Part shown: positions 23,060 to 33,967 of the stretch, one piece after another
How positions within the stretch are numbered: position 1 is the first letter of the stretch
Layout of the letters: every line of letters begins with the position of its first letter
Origin: Cryptomeria japonica
Lineage: Eukaryota > Streptophyta > Pinopsida > Cupressales > Cupressaceae
Length of the DNA stretch: 64,000 nucleotides
Direction: 5' to 3'
Assembly: GCF_030272615.1 (NCBI RefSeq)
Contig: NC_081413.1
Location: 719,655,867-719,719,866, forward strand
Made by a program: the position numbers and the translations under genes
The notes under the pieces: generated by a model
What the model saw: only the letters and a program-made list of their open reading frames with translations
What the model was told of the DNA's origin: nothing
The model's database searches: none

Positions 23060-26000
23060 TCTTTGGACCCTTCAAAAGAAAGTTTGTTACAAACAACCGG
23101 TCATTTTCAAGAAGCGGTTATAAGTCCTTTTTAGCATCTGCAGCTTCCTCTACTTGTTGTTCTATTGCAACCTCCTGTAACTACTCCTGAGCATCTTCTT
23201 TCTGTCCCATATACTTATCTTTCCACTCCTAATACACATCATCGCTAGGCCAAGTAAAACTAGCAATCTTCTGTTTCATATCTTCTAGCCGTTTCCAAGT
23301 GACTCGTACATGCCCAATCTCTGTTTCTATGAAACCATAATGAGATTTCACTTTTTCAATTTCCTCAATTGTTTGGACAAATAAGGATGTGTCATCAGTA
23401 CTAATAATCCGATTGATCCTTAGGGACAAATTGTGGTCCACCTCCTTTAACCAAGTCTTCTCTTCCTTTAGCTAGACAGGACCAATGAAACCTCCTGGAA
23501 ACATTTCAAATTTATGATTTGCATATTGTTTCCTATAAAGTTGGGATTTTCTTTTTATACCTACTCCTTCCACTGAAAGAATATTCATCTCTTTTATAAA
23601 CTCACATGTGGACCTTAGATTGTCATTCTCTTATGCATCTACATGGGAAGAACACATGAGCTCTAACTCTTTACCTCTAGGCACCCACTTATTCAGGATT
23701 CGTTCCAAAGTTGCTTCTTCTTCTCTCAATTTGATCAAAATCTCAAGAATCCTCTTCATATTTATGTATACATTGGAGGTTTTGACTAAGTCAACAAACT
23801 TCAAGATGGTGGCTTTCACCTTCTCCTCATATTTGTTTGCATACAATGTTTGAGCTTGTTTCAATTTTTCCAACTCATGTTGGACATTTTCAAGTAACTA
23901 GGAACTAGAAGGCATAGGAGAAGGGGGATATTCAATGATGGGACTAGTAGGAGGGGGTCTTGCTGGAGAGGAGGCTATCATGAGTGTAGAAGATTCACTA
24001 GGATGATATTGACTTGCTAGTTGACTCTGGAGTCTAGAAATTATGTTGTCTCTATTGGCTATTCCTTCTTTAGCATCATTGTAAGCTTTTAAAATAGTCT
24101 CCAACTTCAATTGGAGATTAGCCTTTTCTTGTGCCTCTTTCTCTGCCACCGCAACACTAAATTTTGTAGTCTCTAGGACTATACTTGCAGCTTCCACTAC
24201 CCCTATGTCTTGGACTCTTTTAACTATCATGCCTCCTAAGAGGCTAGAATCTGATGCATCCTTCCTTCTTTTGTTTTTATCCTTCTTTAAATACCACATG
24301 ACAAGAGCAGCATTATCTTTGCTGAATGTCACTCCTTCCATAGGCTTTGTTTCTTTCCTCACTGCATCAAGCACTAAGGCATCAACTATATCCCATTCAA
24401 GGAGAATCAACACACCAGCCTTTGCTACCATTTCTCTTCCTTTCTCAGGGGTGATTTCTTTGAACTCCTCCATCATTTATTTCTTAACCTCTTCTTCTAC
24501 CTGAGTTGTAATTTTAAGAGGCTATTTACTTTTCCTCTATTCACATCTAGTCTTGAATTGATCAATATTTTGCTTCCATAGAAACTGTATAAAAGCTCCT
24601 GATGTGACAAATTACTGTCAGCTAGGAATTCTTCACTAGCTTGCTTAACAGTAAGGTCCATTTCTTGGCCCTTTAACTCACCATCATTCAAATCCATTTC
24701 AGCATTAGGTGGCTCTTTGAGCATCCCCTCTTGGGTCTCCTCATAGGTATAGGCAATCTCACTGAGACTCCCTAATTGCAATAATTGTTCAGCGACAACT
24801 TGTTCATCTCCAATGTGGATAGGAGACTGAGATGGAGAATATTGAGGCTCATCAGTTTCAATTTCCTTTCCCACTCTCTGCTTCTTAGGGGAATCCTGGA
24901 TGTCAATGACATCTTCAATTTTCCTCTTCCCTTTTGAAGTGGAAGGCTCACCTGTCACTGGCACTATCATAGTGTACTTTGACCTTTTGTGCATTACATA
25001 GTCACCATGTGGGATATCTCTAGAAAAGGAAGGCTTAGCCAATACCATCTTAGCCTTATCAGGCTCATTTTGCATTATGGCCTCTCTCTTTTCTTTTAAG
25101 GTCTGCATGAGATCTTCAAAATAAAGAATCAAGAATTTTATTTTCTCCTCAAATGGATTGAAGCTAGAAAGGGGGTCATAGCTAGTGTCAAATTGATGGA
25201 TAAAATCAAGGGCTTTCTTATATGCCACCCACTTCTCCTTCCTCAGTTATTGCTCATCTAAGCTGAATTCATTTCTAATCAGATCTTCTAGGAACTAAAA
25301 TTGATGTGGCCTACCTCTGCACACTGCTCTTTTTCTGAACATGCCATTGAAAAAATCCTCGGGGTCTACACATCTTGACACTCTAGTAGATAGCCTATAT
25401 GGCTTAAAGAATTCTTCAAAAAATCTCCATCCACCCTTAGTGATCACAAAATGGTGAGCCATGGTAATAGTTGGGAAAATAGTCCCTTTACCTCTATTGG
25501 TTAGCTCTGCTTCTTGTACTCCCCCAATTTGTCTCAAGACTTCTGCAATCCCTATCTTCAATCGGACCTAATAGGGTAGTAAAAAGGGGGTGCCTCTAAA
25601 TCCAAACACTCTAAAAATAGTAGACACGGGATACAAATATATGTCTCCCCAATTGTGAACAATCTTGATATCCTCTGCAAACTCCTCTGGTCTGAGAAAC
25701 TCCAAAAGAGCCTTAGGAATTCTAGGGTTTTCTCTGCATAGAAGAATCCTAATTTTAGATGCAAAGCATCTATCAAACTTTAAATAACTTGCATCTTCTC
25801 TATCTCAAGATAGAATAGTACTCCACAATTGCACTGGCATCTCCTCTTTATCCTTGACCTTAATCAGGTCCATCTCCTTTCCAAAATAATCAGCCCCTTT
25901 GAACAAAAACATATGCATTAACATGGAGTACCATCCAAATGGCCTATCCACCTTACCATTTTTTATTCCTACTAGCCCTTTATGAATTGCATCAGTAAGG

Positions 26001-26760
26001 TATGAGGCATAATCAAATGTTATTGCTAGGGAGGGGTTTAGAATTTGTGCAATCATTAACATATAATGGGTTGGCATATTCTTTTCAGCATCCTCTCCAA
26101 AAATCTGGCATAATGCCCAATACATACCCTTAGCTCTCAGAGTGAACAGGTTGAGAGAGAATGGTTCCATTATGCTTGGGCCTACAACTATTAACTCCCC
26201 TATCTTTACAAAGAATTCTTTCAATGGGCCACTTCTAAGATGATCCCTTTGTGTGTTGTAAACCTGGGCTAATGACTCAAAGTCAATAGGTTCTAACAAA
26301 TTGGAGTACTCACTGAGTTTAAACACTTTCCTGAATTCATCTTCATTTATCTCAATCAAGATTGATCCCTTTATGTTCCTGATGCATCTTGCCACAGAGT
26401 CATAATTCTGTGCAATCAGGGCTAACAGATCTACATCCATAAAAACTCCTAGGACCACAAGCTTTCCTACATCCTCCTCCCATATGCCATTCAAAGGAGC
26501 TGGGGAATTCCTCTACCCAAAACCAACTTTGAAGAGTCCTAAGCCTGACAATCCTATTTCAGGGTCCCTCAACCAATTACCCTTATCATAAAGGCTGTCT
26601 CCAATTTTTAGACGAGGGTTCTTGGGTACTAGCTCTTTGGCCTTAGCCCCAACATTGGTAGACATGGTTAATTGCTCTAAAAAATCATCATAGATATTTC
26701 AGTCCTGGTAATTCACTTTCCTTGTAAATTCTCTTCTGGGTGCCATTCTGGTCAAACAAT
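23060..26760 (-). pseudogene. Large unidentified broken coding region (about 1,100 codons)
   Basis: On the minus strand a near-continuous coding stretch starts around 26745 (MAPRREFTRKVNYQD) and runs to about 23060 through seven open segments. The main ones are 26494-25805, 25776-25558, 25561-25295, 25228-24497, 24476-23898, 23873-23631 and 23441-23229. They are separated by single stops or frame changes (between 25805 and 25776, near 25560, and at about 24500), so it was once one protein. The N-terminal half is globular (for example PFGWYSMLMHMFLFKG). The middle is acidic, Ser-rich and has a basic KGKRKIEDV / PKKQRVGK segment that could be a nuclear signal. The C-terminal third is rich in Lys/Glu and looks coiled-coil. 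I do not recognise the family. It lies inside the CACTA element, antisense to its genes, so it may be a captured host gene or the ORF of another inserted element. Confidence 0.6.
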
Positions 26761-26877
26761 TATACCACTAGAAGCTAGCACAGACCTCTAATGAAGTAAT
26801 TCACATAGCAGTATTTGAGAACAAACCAAGAGTTATCAAGAAAAGCACAAGAAACCTAATTATTCACCTGAAGAAAA

Positions 26878-26922
26878 TCGCTCTGCAACAATTCACTCTG
26901 CAACAATTCGCTCTGCAACAAA
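26878..26922 (+). repeat. Short tandem repeat upstream of the unidentified coding region
   Basis: Three copies of (T)CGCTCTGCAACAATT-type units of about 17 bp, at about 26878, 26895 and 26911. Confidence 0.8.
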
Positions 26923-27079
26923 CTTCGATGAAACAATACTTAGCAATCAAGTTGATGCAAACTGAAAAGGGCAAGTTGGCATTTAAGTTTTTAGAAATTA
27001 ACTCCACATGCTTCAGCTTTCTTTTCAGAATTAAATTCGCCAAATCGAATTCAAAACTGGCTCCAACGGGTCAATATTT

Positions 27080-28900
27080 CTCTAAGTCTTTCCTCTATTT
27101 CACTCTTTCACTACTTCATAGAACATAAAACCTGTGCTCTTTTCTTTCGTGAAACAACGCTGGCCATTGGATCTTGAGAACTTACATCACCTTTATCTCT
27201 GTTTAATCTCTTTCCTTAAGTGTCGAGCCCTACCTCCTTTTCGCCACTTCATGAAGTTTAACAGTCGTGCACTTTTCCTTCGCGAGGCTGTGCCAAGCGT
27301 TAGATCAAACTTAAATCACCTAGCCTTTAACTCCAACCGGGACCGTCAATCCTTTTAACTAACCGCACCTCATCTTGATGGCTAATGGTTTTTGCCATTT
27401 CGTTGAGGTTAAGCTACGGGCATCTTCAGGTCACGAAACAACGAGAAGCGTTGGATCAATCTTGAGATGAATGCCTTTTAAGTGGGCCCTTTATCTGGAA
27501 ATTACTTACCCCACTTGTTATCTGATTAATAAATGCCACATGGCAGTCGGCCATTAGCCCTGGAAACTCCTTTTGGTTCCACCCTTAATCTGCCACGTGT
27601 TCCCTTTTACTATTCCCACATAACTGTCGATTACACCTAGGTGGACCCTCAACCACTTTTTTAAACCACGTGTCATGTCACTCCTCTGTGTGATTTCCAC
27701 CTATCTTTCATGACTTCGTGAACATTATTCTTCGTTTGTCTTGTAGCCATGAAACCATGAGAACCGTTAGATCAAAACAGACCTAATCTACTTTTAACTT
27801 CATACCATGCCTGTCCCTTGGGCCCATCGACCTTTTTGCTACTTTGCAATGACTAACTTGCTAGCATCTTATCTTCACGAATTCACGCGAGCCGTTAGAT
27901 CTCAAGAACTTTCTCATTGTTTACTCTTTTTATGACAACCTTGCCCGGACCCACTGCATACCACCAACTTAGTGCCTTTTTACCGCCATTTCATCACCAA
28001 CTAGGGTTACCACATTTACTACCACTCTTAGCGGGACCCTCCACCTTTTCGCTATTTCACTGAAGGTATAGCTCGTGCATCTCCTGGCCACTAAACAACG
28101 AGAAGCCATTGATCTTTTTCCAAGCTCTACAAAAAGCTCTACAAAATGTGGTAGCTGTTATGCCACATCACTCCTTCATGTGATTTCCACCTGTCTTTCA
28201 CTACTTCATGAAAATTATTCTTCATTTGGCTTGCAGCCATGAGAACCGTTAGATCAAAACAAACCTAATCTGCTTTTAACTTCATGCCATGCCTATCCCT
28301 TGGGCCCATTGGCCTTTTCGCTACTTCGCAATGACTAACTTGCTAGCATCTTATGTTTGCGAATTCACGCGAGCTATTAGATCTCAAGAAATTGCTTGTT
28401 GTTTACTCTTTTTATGACAACCTTGACCGGACCCACTGCATACCGCCAACTCAGTGCCTTATCACCACCATGTCATCGCTAACTGGGGTTACCACATTTA
28501 CTACCACTCTTAGCAGGACCCTCCACCTTTTCGCTATTTCGCTGAAGGTATAGCTCATGCATCTCCTGACCACGAAACAACGAGAAGCCATTGATCTTTT
28601 TCCAACCCGATCATTCTTTAACCAAAGAAGACCGCTTATCTCTGGGACCCGCCAAACCCTTTCACCACTTCGTGAAGGTTAAAACACATTCAGCTTGATC
28701 TCACAAAACCACGTTGTCCGTTCGATTAGATAAAACTTGATCGGTGTTTAGCTCTGGTCTAAACCTATATGCCGGGTCCACCTTCGCCTTTTGCTACTTC
28801 GTGGAAACTAAGTTTCAAGCACTTTTTGGTTGCGAATCAACATGGGCCGTCAGATCAATAGAAAATCGCATGATACTTATAAGGCCCGATGGACATTAGA
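27080..28900 (-). repeat. Degenerate repeat field with a 480-bp tandem duplication
   Basis: Two related motifs alternate about every 100-200 bp: CTTCGTGAAGGTTA-like (also palindromic TTCGTGAA/TTCACGAA) and ACGAGAAGCCGTTAGATC-like. At least eight degenerate copies are visible. Within the field, about 27665-28145 and 28146-28612 are a tandem duplication of about 470-480 bp (both contain ACTAACTTGCTAGCATCTTA). The field is upstream of the minus-strand coding region at 23060-26760 and could be its promoter region, an LTR, or a CACTA subterminal array. Confidence 0.65.
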
Positions 28901-29089
28901 AAAGGTAGATTAAAAGCGAACAAGAATAAAATATTTAAAGGGACCGCCTAGGTAAATGACAAGGGGAGAACACTTTTATGATAAATGGACCCATCGCTTA
29001 AGTGAATAGTACAGTAAAGCCAAATTAGAAACCAAAAGGGCTTTTCTTATGTATTATTTTTTTTATATCGATGATAATTATTATTTTTT

Positions 29090-29313
29090 TATAAAAATGG
29101 TCATCGTTGGAATTACGACGAATACCAAGCTTTCGACCGATGACTTCTTTGACCGTCGACAGAGTCCATTGGATTGTCAAATTTTGGACGAGCATGGCAT
29201 CGTCGACCAATCCAACGTTGAGTTTTCGACGATGGATTTTGTCGACACTCCAATGAAAATTCGTCGAAAATCCGACAAATGACTGTCGAAAATCAGCTCT
29301 GAATGTACTAGTG
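29090..29313 (-). repeat. CACTA right subterminal region and terminal inverted repeat
   Basis: The terminus on the minus strand is CACTAGTACATTCAGAGC at 29313-29296, followed inward by repeated TTTTCGAC / TCGTCGAAAA / GTCGAC motifs to about 29090. TSD ATA lies at 29314-29316. The inverted TTCGTCGTAATTCC block pairs with the left side at about 6478. Confidence 0.85.
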
Positions 29314-29316
29314 ATA

Positions 29317-29868
29317 GATCATCATGGTTATTATATGAGTTCATGGTCAATGAATGTAATGTGTGAGTATTGTAATATCATTCACATTGAGGAGTTGGTC
29401 AATCAATGGAGATAGAATTGGGTTTGTAAGAGGATTTAGTCCTCCGATATTGAGCTTAACCGGAACTGTACTCAGGCATAGGAGATGCTATCTTTTGTAG
29501 TTCAACACTTCTCCGGATTATAGTCTGGATTTGTATGTAGTCAGTGAGACTCCTTTTGTGGTGAGCAGTGTGCTCTAGGTTGTTGGCCTTCTTGCAAGTG
29601 TAGGCCCCTTCATTGTAAATTCACATACTTACTACAAAAGTATTATCTGATTGTGGGTAGGCTTCCCATTGTGGTTTTTCCCTTTACTGGGTTTTCCACA
29701 TACAAATATTGGTGTTATGTGGATGGATTTTATTCTATGATTGTTGTCTATTCTTTTAACTTCTATTTTGGTATTATTGTTTTGAATTGATAATGTTTTC
29801 GGTAATCTGGGACAACTGATTCAACCCCCCCTTCTCGGTTGTCTTCTGGTTATCTGAACTATCTAACA
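29317..29868 (+). mobile_element. Copia D 5' LTR, right part
   Basis: It continues the LTR broken at 6292. It contains a U5-type stretch, CCCATTGTGGTTTTTCCC (about 29668) and ACAAATATTGGTGTTATGTG (about 29702), shared with the Copia B LTR. The 3' end is GATTCAACCCCCCCTTCTC...CTAACA. The complete LTR without the CACTA element would be about 1.19 kb. Confidence 0.75.
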
Positions 29869-29870
29869 AT

Positions 29871-29882
29871 TGGTATTAGAGC
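29871..29882 (+). other. Copia D primer-binding site
   Basis: TGGTATTAGAGC lies two bases after the LTR end. It matches the initiator-Met tRNA primer site TGGTATCAGAGC with one mismatch. Confidence 0.85.
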
Positions 29883-29926
29883 TTTGGTCCTCTCTGCAAA
29901 AAGCTTAACCTCTTGAAGAAGATCCT

Positions 29927-30127
29927 ATGGTGACTAACAGTTCGAGTTCATCCAGTTCTTTTGGAGCTATTTTTCGAAGGGATATACCGAGGCTTGAAGG
30001 AACAAATTATACAGTATGGAAGATTCAGATGGAAACTCATCTGAGATGTCTTGGCAAGGAGATTTGGGAGATCACAAAGAATGGTGTCACACCCTTTAAT
30101 CTGGGATCTAGTAATCCTCCTCTGACA
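29927..30127 (+). pseudogene. Copia D gag, N-terminal fragment
   Basis: The ORF starts 44 bp after the primer site: MVTNSSSSSSSFGAIFRRD, then PRLEGTNYTVWKIQMETHL. The pattern of a Ser-rich start, L-x-GTNYxxWKxxME and an HL segment is typical of Copia gag. About 67 codons remain before the Copia A LTR interrupts it at 30128, with bases TGACA (30123-30127) as the left target site. The rest of Copia D is not in the window. Confidence 0.8.
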
Positions 30128-30492
30128 TGTGAGAGTTGAGAAATACAACACCACAAGAGCCCAAATGATCTCTTCAAGTTGAATAAACATGTTACAAGGA
30201 GAAGCAAGGAAGCAACAAAGAAAAAACAAATACACATAAACTATGCTCAAAAAGATGAGAGCTCAATATTCACAAAATGTGTAATGTGATAATAATACAA
30301 AGAAAATAAAATTAACCTCTAATAGGTCAAGAAACCCTAAAAGGGAAAACCTAGGCTTGTACATAATAATTAATAAAAGAATTAATTATTATGCACCCAA
30401 TGTTAGCTTAAGTGTAAAAAGAGATAAAGGGAACTTAAATAATTAAATAAATGTTGTTTAATTAATCAAGTAAAGACCTGATTACTCTAACA
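30128..30492 (-). mobile_element. Copia A 3' LTR (365 bp)
   Basis: On the plus strand it runs TGTGAGAGTTGAG...ACTCTAACA. The adjoining CCTCCCCTTAAGC (30493-30505) is the polypurine tract GCTTAAGGGGAGG on the minus strand. The partner LTR lies beyond 64000. Confidence 0.8.
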
Positions 30493-30749
30493 CCTCCCCT
30501 TAAGCTAGACTTAGGGAGAAGCTAAAACCTAGAACAGCTACTGAAAGTAAGAAAGATGGGTCCTAACAACAAGGCCTGATCAGGTACCCAAATAAAATGA
30601 TATCTCTATGAAACAGAGAAAAAGGAGAAAACCTAGTGAGAAAAAACTCCTCTCCAAAAAGAGATAAAAGAACATGCTGAAAGAAATAAGAAGGAAGGAA
30701 GGCCTCATAAAGACCCCCCAAGGAAAACTTCCTTCACCCCAAGCATAGA

Positions 30750-31557
30750 TTATAACTGAAGATAGCATGGTGATGCAAAAGGTTTCGTGAAGATGTCTGC
30801 AACCTTCTCGGTAGTGGGAATATACTCCAGAATGAGAGAACCATCCTGAATCAATTGACGGATAAAATGCATGTGAAGCTCAATATGCATCATCCGTTGA
30901 TGCTCTATCGAGTTGTGAGAAATATGAATAGCACTCTAATTATCACACCAAAGAACAGTGGGAATATCAAGAGGAGAACCAAACTCAGTCATCAACTGTC
31001 GAAGTCATAAGATCTCTTGACTGACGAGCACAACAAATCAATATTGAGCCTCTGTAGATGATAATGCATGAGCAGTCTACTTCTTACAAGACAATGTGAT
31101 AGGACCAGAGCCAAGACAAAAAACAAAGCCAGAAGTAGACTTCCAATCAGTGACATCACTAGCCCAATCTGAGTCAGTGTAGCCAACAATGTGAGGTTCC
31201 CCTAATGTGTAGTGAATTCCATGAGAAATAGAGCCCTAAATGTACTGCAAAATACATTTGGCAGCTTGTCAATGAATCTCATGAGGATCATGGGAGAATC
31301 AAGAGACAAGGCCAACCACAAAGGAAAGATCAAGAGGAGTGTGTGCCAGTTACAACAAATTGCCAACCAACTACCTATAAAGTGTAGAATCTACTGAAGG
31401 AGTGGGACAAGTAGTAATAAAAACAACCCCTAACTGAAAAGGAGTGGGAGAAGGCTTGTAATCAAGCATGTCAAAGTGCCAAATCATGTCAAGAGCATAC
31501 TTCTTCTAGTAAATGTAGATCCCATTAGAAGACTGAAACACCTAAAGACCAAGAAAA
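30750..31557 (-). pseudogene. Copia A polyprotein, 3' part (reverse transcriptase end and RNase H)
   Basis: The minus-strand frame reads, with interruptions, HYFLGL, the YTDSDWASD / KSTSGFVF block, SSTEAQY, SAIHISHNSIEHQRMMHIEL, then VADIFTKP. This is the Copia RNase H order. Stops fall where Gln, Trp or Arg is usual (for example the CKK stop TAHALSS near 31078, and DN stop SAIH near 30937). The frame ends at the TAA at 30750-30752. The upstream part continues at 62390, beyond the Copia B insertion. Confidence 0.85.
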
Positions 31558-32609
31558 TGTTAGGTCCCGGAGACAACTGAGAGGGGGGGGGTGAATCAGT
31601 TGTCTAATAATATTAAACCAAAAAAAACTTAATCAAATTACTGCTTAATACCAGTAAGACAATCTGTTATACCGATGGACAGATTTAATAGCTAAATGCA
31701 ATATCGGTAAAGATTAATGCATGAAACTAAAAGACAAAGTCATCCACAACACATAACACCAATATTTGTACATGGAAACCCTGTAAGGGGAAAAACCATG
31801 GTGGGAAACCTTACCCACAATCAGATGATACTACTACAGATAGTAAGTGTACATAAATGGGGTCTACACATGCAGAAAGGCCAAGCGTCTAGAGCTCACT
31901 ACTCAATCACAAATGGGAGTCACACTGACTACAATTGGATGGTTAAGTCCAATAAGAATGTACTGCACAAAATAGCATCTTCATATGCTAGATTCAGTAC
32001 CGGTGTAGTTCTGATATGCTTTCACAAAAACCAAGCTTCACCTTCAAATGATGTCTGCATGTATAGCTCTACTTAATCTCTCATATACCTTCGCACAAAA
32101 CCTTTTTTGCATTCCACACTCAATCTTACAATTAAGACCTTACATTTATACCATAACCTAAGACCAATTTTAGTAGGTCGACTCTACAAGATATTACAAT
32201 AAAATCTTTTTACAAATAATACAATATCCGATGCAACAACTGATTAAACATGTCGGCTTAATACTTTTACAATAATAATTAATCATTTCCATAGCGTGTC
32301 GTGATGAACTGAAAAAGATAATCCTGTCGGTGTAACCCTGGACCTATTCGCCGGTAATAGCAAATATGCAAATATGAATATGCCAATAAACAATTCCCTA
32401 AGGTAAGATGTCCAAACAATGTCTTCGACATTACCAAGTGTTTTCCAAGTCATTCCAAGTGTCAGTGATCATTATTTCCTATCGGTGTACTATATATCGG
32501 TGACTATGCAAAAGTCACTTGCTTACCGGTGAATGTTGTTGGATCTCCAAGGTGGTAGTGTTTTAGTAGGTGTTGACATCAATGAAAAAACCATACCAAA
32601 ATACCAATA
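31558..32609 (-). repeat. Copia B 3' LTR (1,052 bp)
   Basis: It matches 61500-62384 over the shared part, for example CACAACACATAACACCAATA (31746 and 61520). It is preceded on the minus strand by the polypurine tract CCAAAGGGGGAGAT (about 32610-32625). Near its 3' end it carries the GATTCACCCCCCCCC motif shared with Copia C and D. Confidence 0.85.
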
Positions 32610-32951
32610 ATCTCCCCCTTTGGCATTAATGGCAACACAAGATGGAAAAACCATCAAAGTGCCAAAACAGAAATGCCAAGTATAAAAACCAATAATCTCC
32701 CCAAAGTAACAATCTCTCTCCCTGAGAGTAGTATGACTTTCCTTATGTTTTTCTGTACCAATCTCTTCCCAAAAGATAATGTGTTTTTCCATACATATCT
32801 CTCCCCTTTTGATACAACAAAAACAGGTCCATATACAAAATACCAACCAATTACAATATACCAACTACTCCCCCTGAGAAGTAGCTTCCTCATCAAAGTC
32901 GGAGTAAGAATATATCTTTGTTAATTCTGTCGGTTGATGATAGACATCAAC

Positions 32952-33967
32952 TCTCTAAGTATCTACTGGTGGGGGTATGACCCCAAGTTGTTCTCTAAGA
33001 TATTCAAAAGCCTCCTTAGGCAAAGGTTTAGTGAAAATATCTGCAAGCTGTTCTTTAGTATTCACATAAACTAGTTTTATTTCTTTTTCTTCAACTTTTT
33101 CCCTTAGAAAATTCAGTTTGATGGAAACATGTTTTGTTTTGGAATGTAGTACCGGATTCTTAGATATATCAATTGTTGTTGTGTTATCACAATAGATAGT
33201 TATAGGTTCCTTGCATTTTACCTTTAAATCTTTCAACATTTGTTTAAGCCAAAGTACCTGTGTATAGTTAGTTGTTGCTGCAACATACTCTAATTCTATT
33301 GTTGATAAAGATGTACAACTTTGTTTCTTACTCAACCAAGAAACTAATCTACTTCCAAGAAAAAATACTCCGCCGGTGGTGCTTTTTCTATCATCAATAT
33401 CTACTGCCCAATTTGCATTTGTGTATGCACATAGGTCAAAGTTTTCATCTCTAGGATACCATAATCCAAGATTTGTAGTGCCTTGTAAGTACCAAAAAAT
33501 CCTATTTACAGCTGATTCATGATTTTCTTTAGGATTACGTTGAAATCTTGAAACAATACATACTGCATTCATGATATCAGGTCTGGTTTGTGTCAAATAC
33601 AGTAAACCTCCTATCATAGATTTGTACCTTGTTGGATTAACAGGAGTAGATTCATCTCTTAAAGATAGTTTGTCATTTGTAATCATGGGTGTGCTTACCG
33701 GTTTAGAGTTCTCCATCCCAAATTTGTTAAGTAACTCTTTTAAGTATTTTGATTGACTCAAGAATATACCTTTGTCAGTCTGTGAAATCTGTAATCCTAA
33801 ACAGAATCTTATTTCACCAATCATAGAAATTTCAAATTCTTGCTGTATTTTAATAGAAAAGTCTTTACACAATCCATCTTCTCCTCCAAAGACTATATCA
33901 TCAACAAAAACTTCTATAGCCAAGATTTCATCATTAGTCACTCTATAGTATAAGTTACTGTCAGCAT
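32952..33967 (-). pseudogene. Copia B reverse transcriptase C-terminus and RNase H
   Basis: The frame is open over about 335 codons: FVDDIVFGG (catalytic YVDD-type motif, here FVDD), LGLQISQTDKGIFLSQ, then DRKSTTGGVFFLGS, IYCDNTTTIDISKNP, TKHVSIKLNFLRE and ADIFTKPLP. The reading frame enters from Copia C sequence at 33968. The true upstream part is at 42570, across the Copia C insertion. Family residues changed include STIELEYVA, where STAEAEYVA is usual. It makes no intact protein in this state. Confidence 0.88.

Larger units (their letters stand above)
6293..29313 (+). mobile_element. CACTA (En/Spm) DNA transposon, about 23.0 kb, with inserted and captured sequence
   Basis: The left end is CACTAATACATTTGG and the right end, read inward on the minus strand, is CACTAGTACATTCAG. 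The two ends continue to match in GATTTTTGAC versus GATTTTCGAC. The 3-bp target duplication ATA is present at 6290-6292 and 29314-29316, the length expected for this superfamily. Both subterminal regions contain TTCGTCGTAATTCC in inverted orientation (about 6478 and about 29110). Between the ends lie both genes typical of the superfamily (TNP2-type transposase and a TnpA/PttA-type protein), a PPR fragment, an unidentified broken gene and a Gypsy-like insertion. Both element genes are decayed, so the copy is not autonomous. The flanks on both sides are Copia D LTR sequence. Confidence 0.88.
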
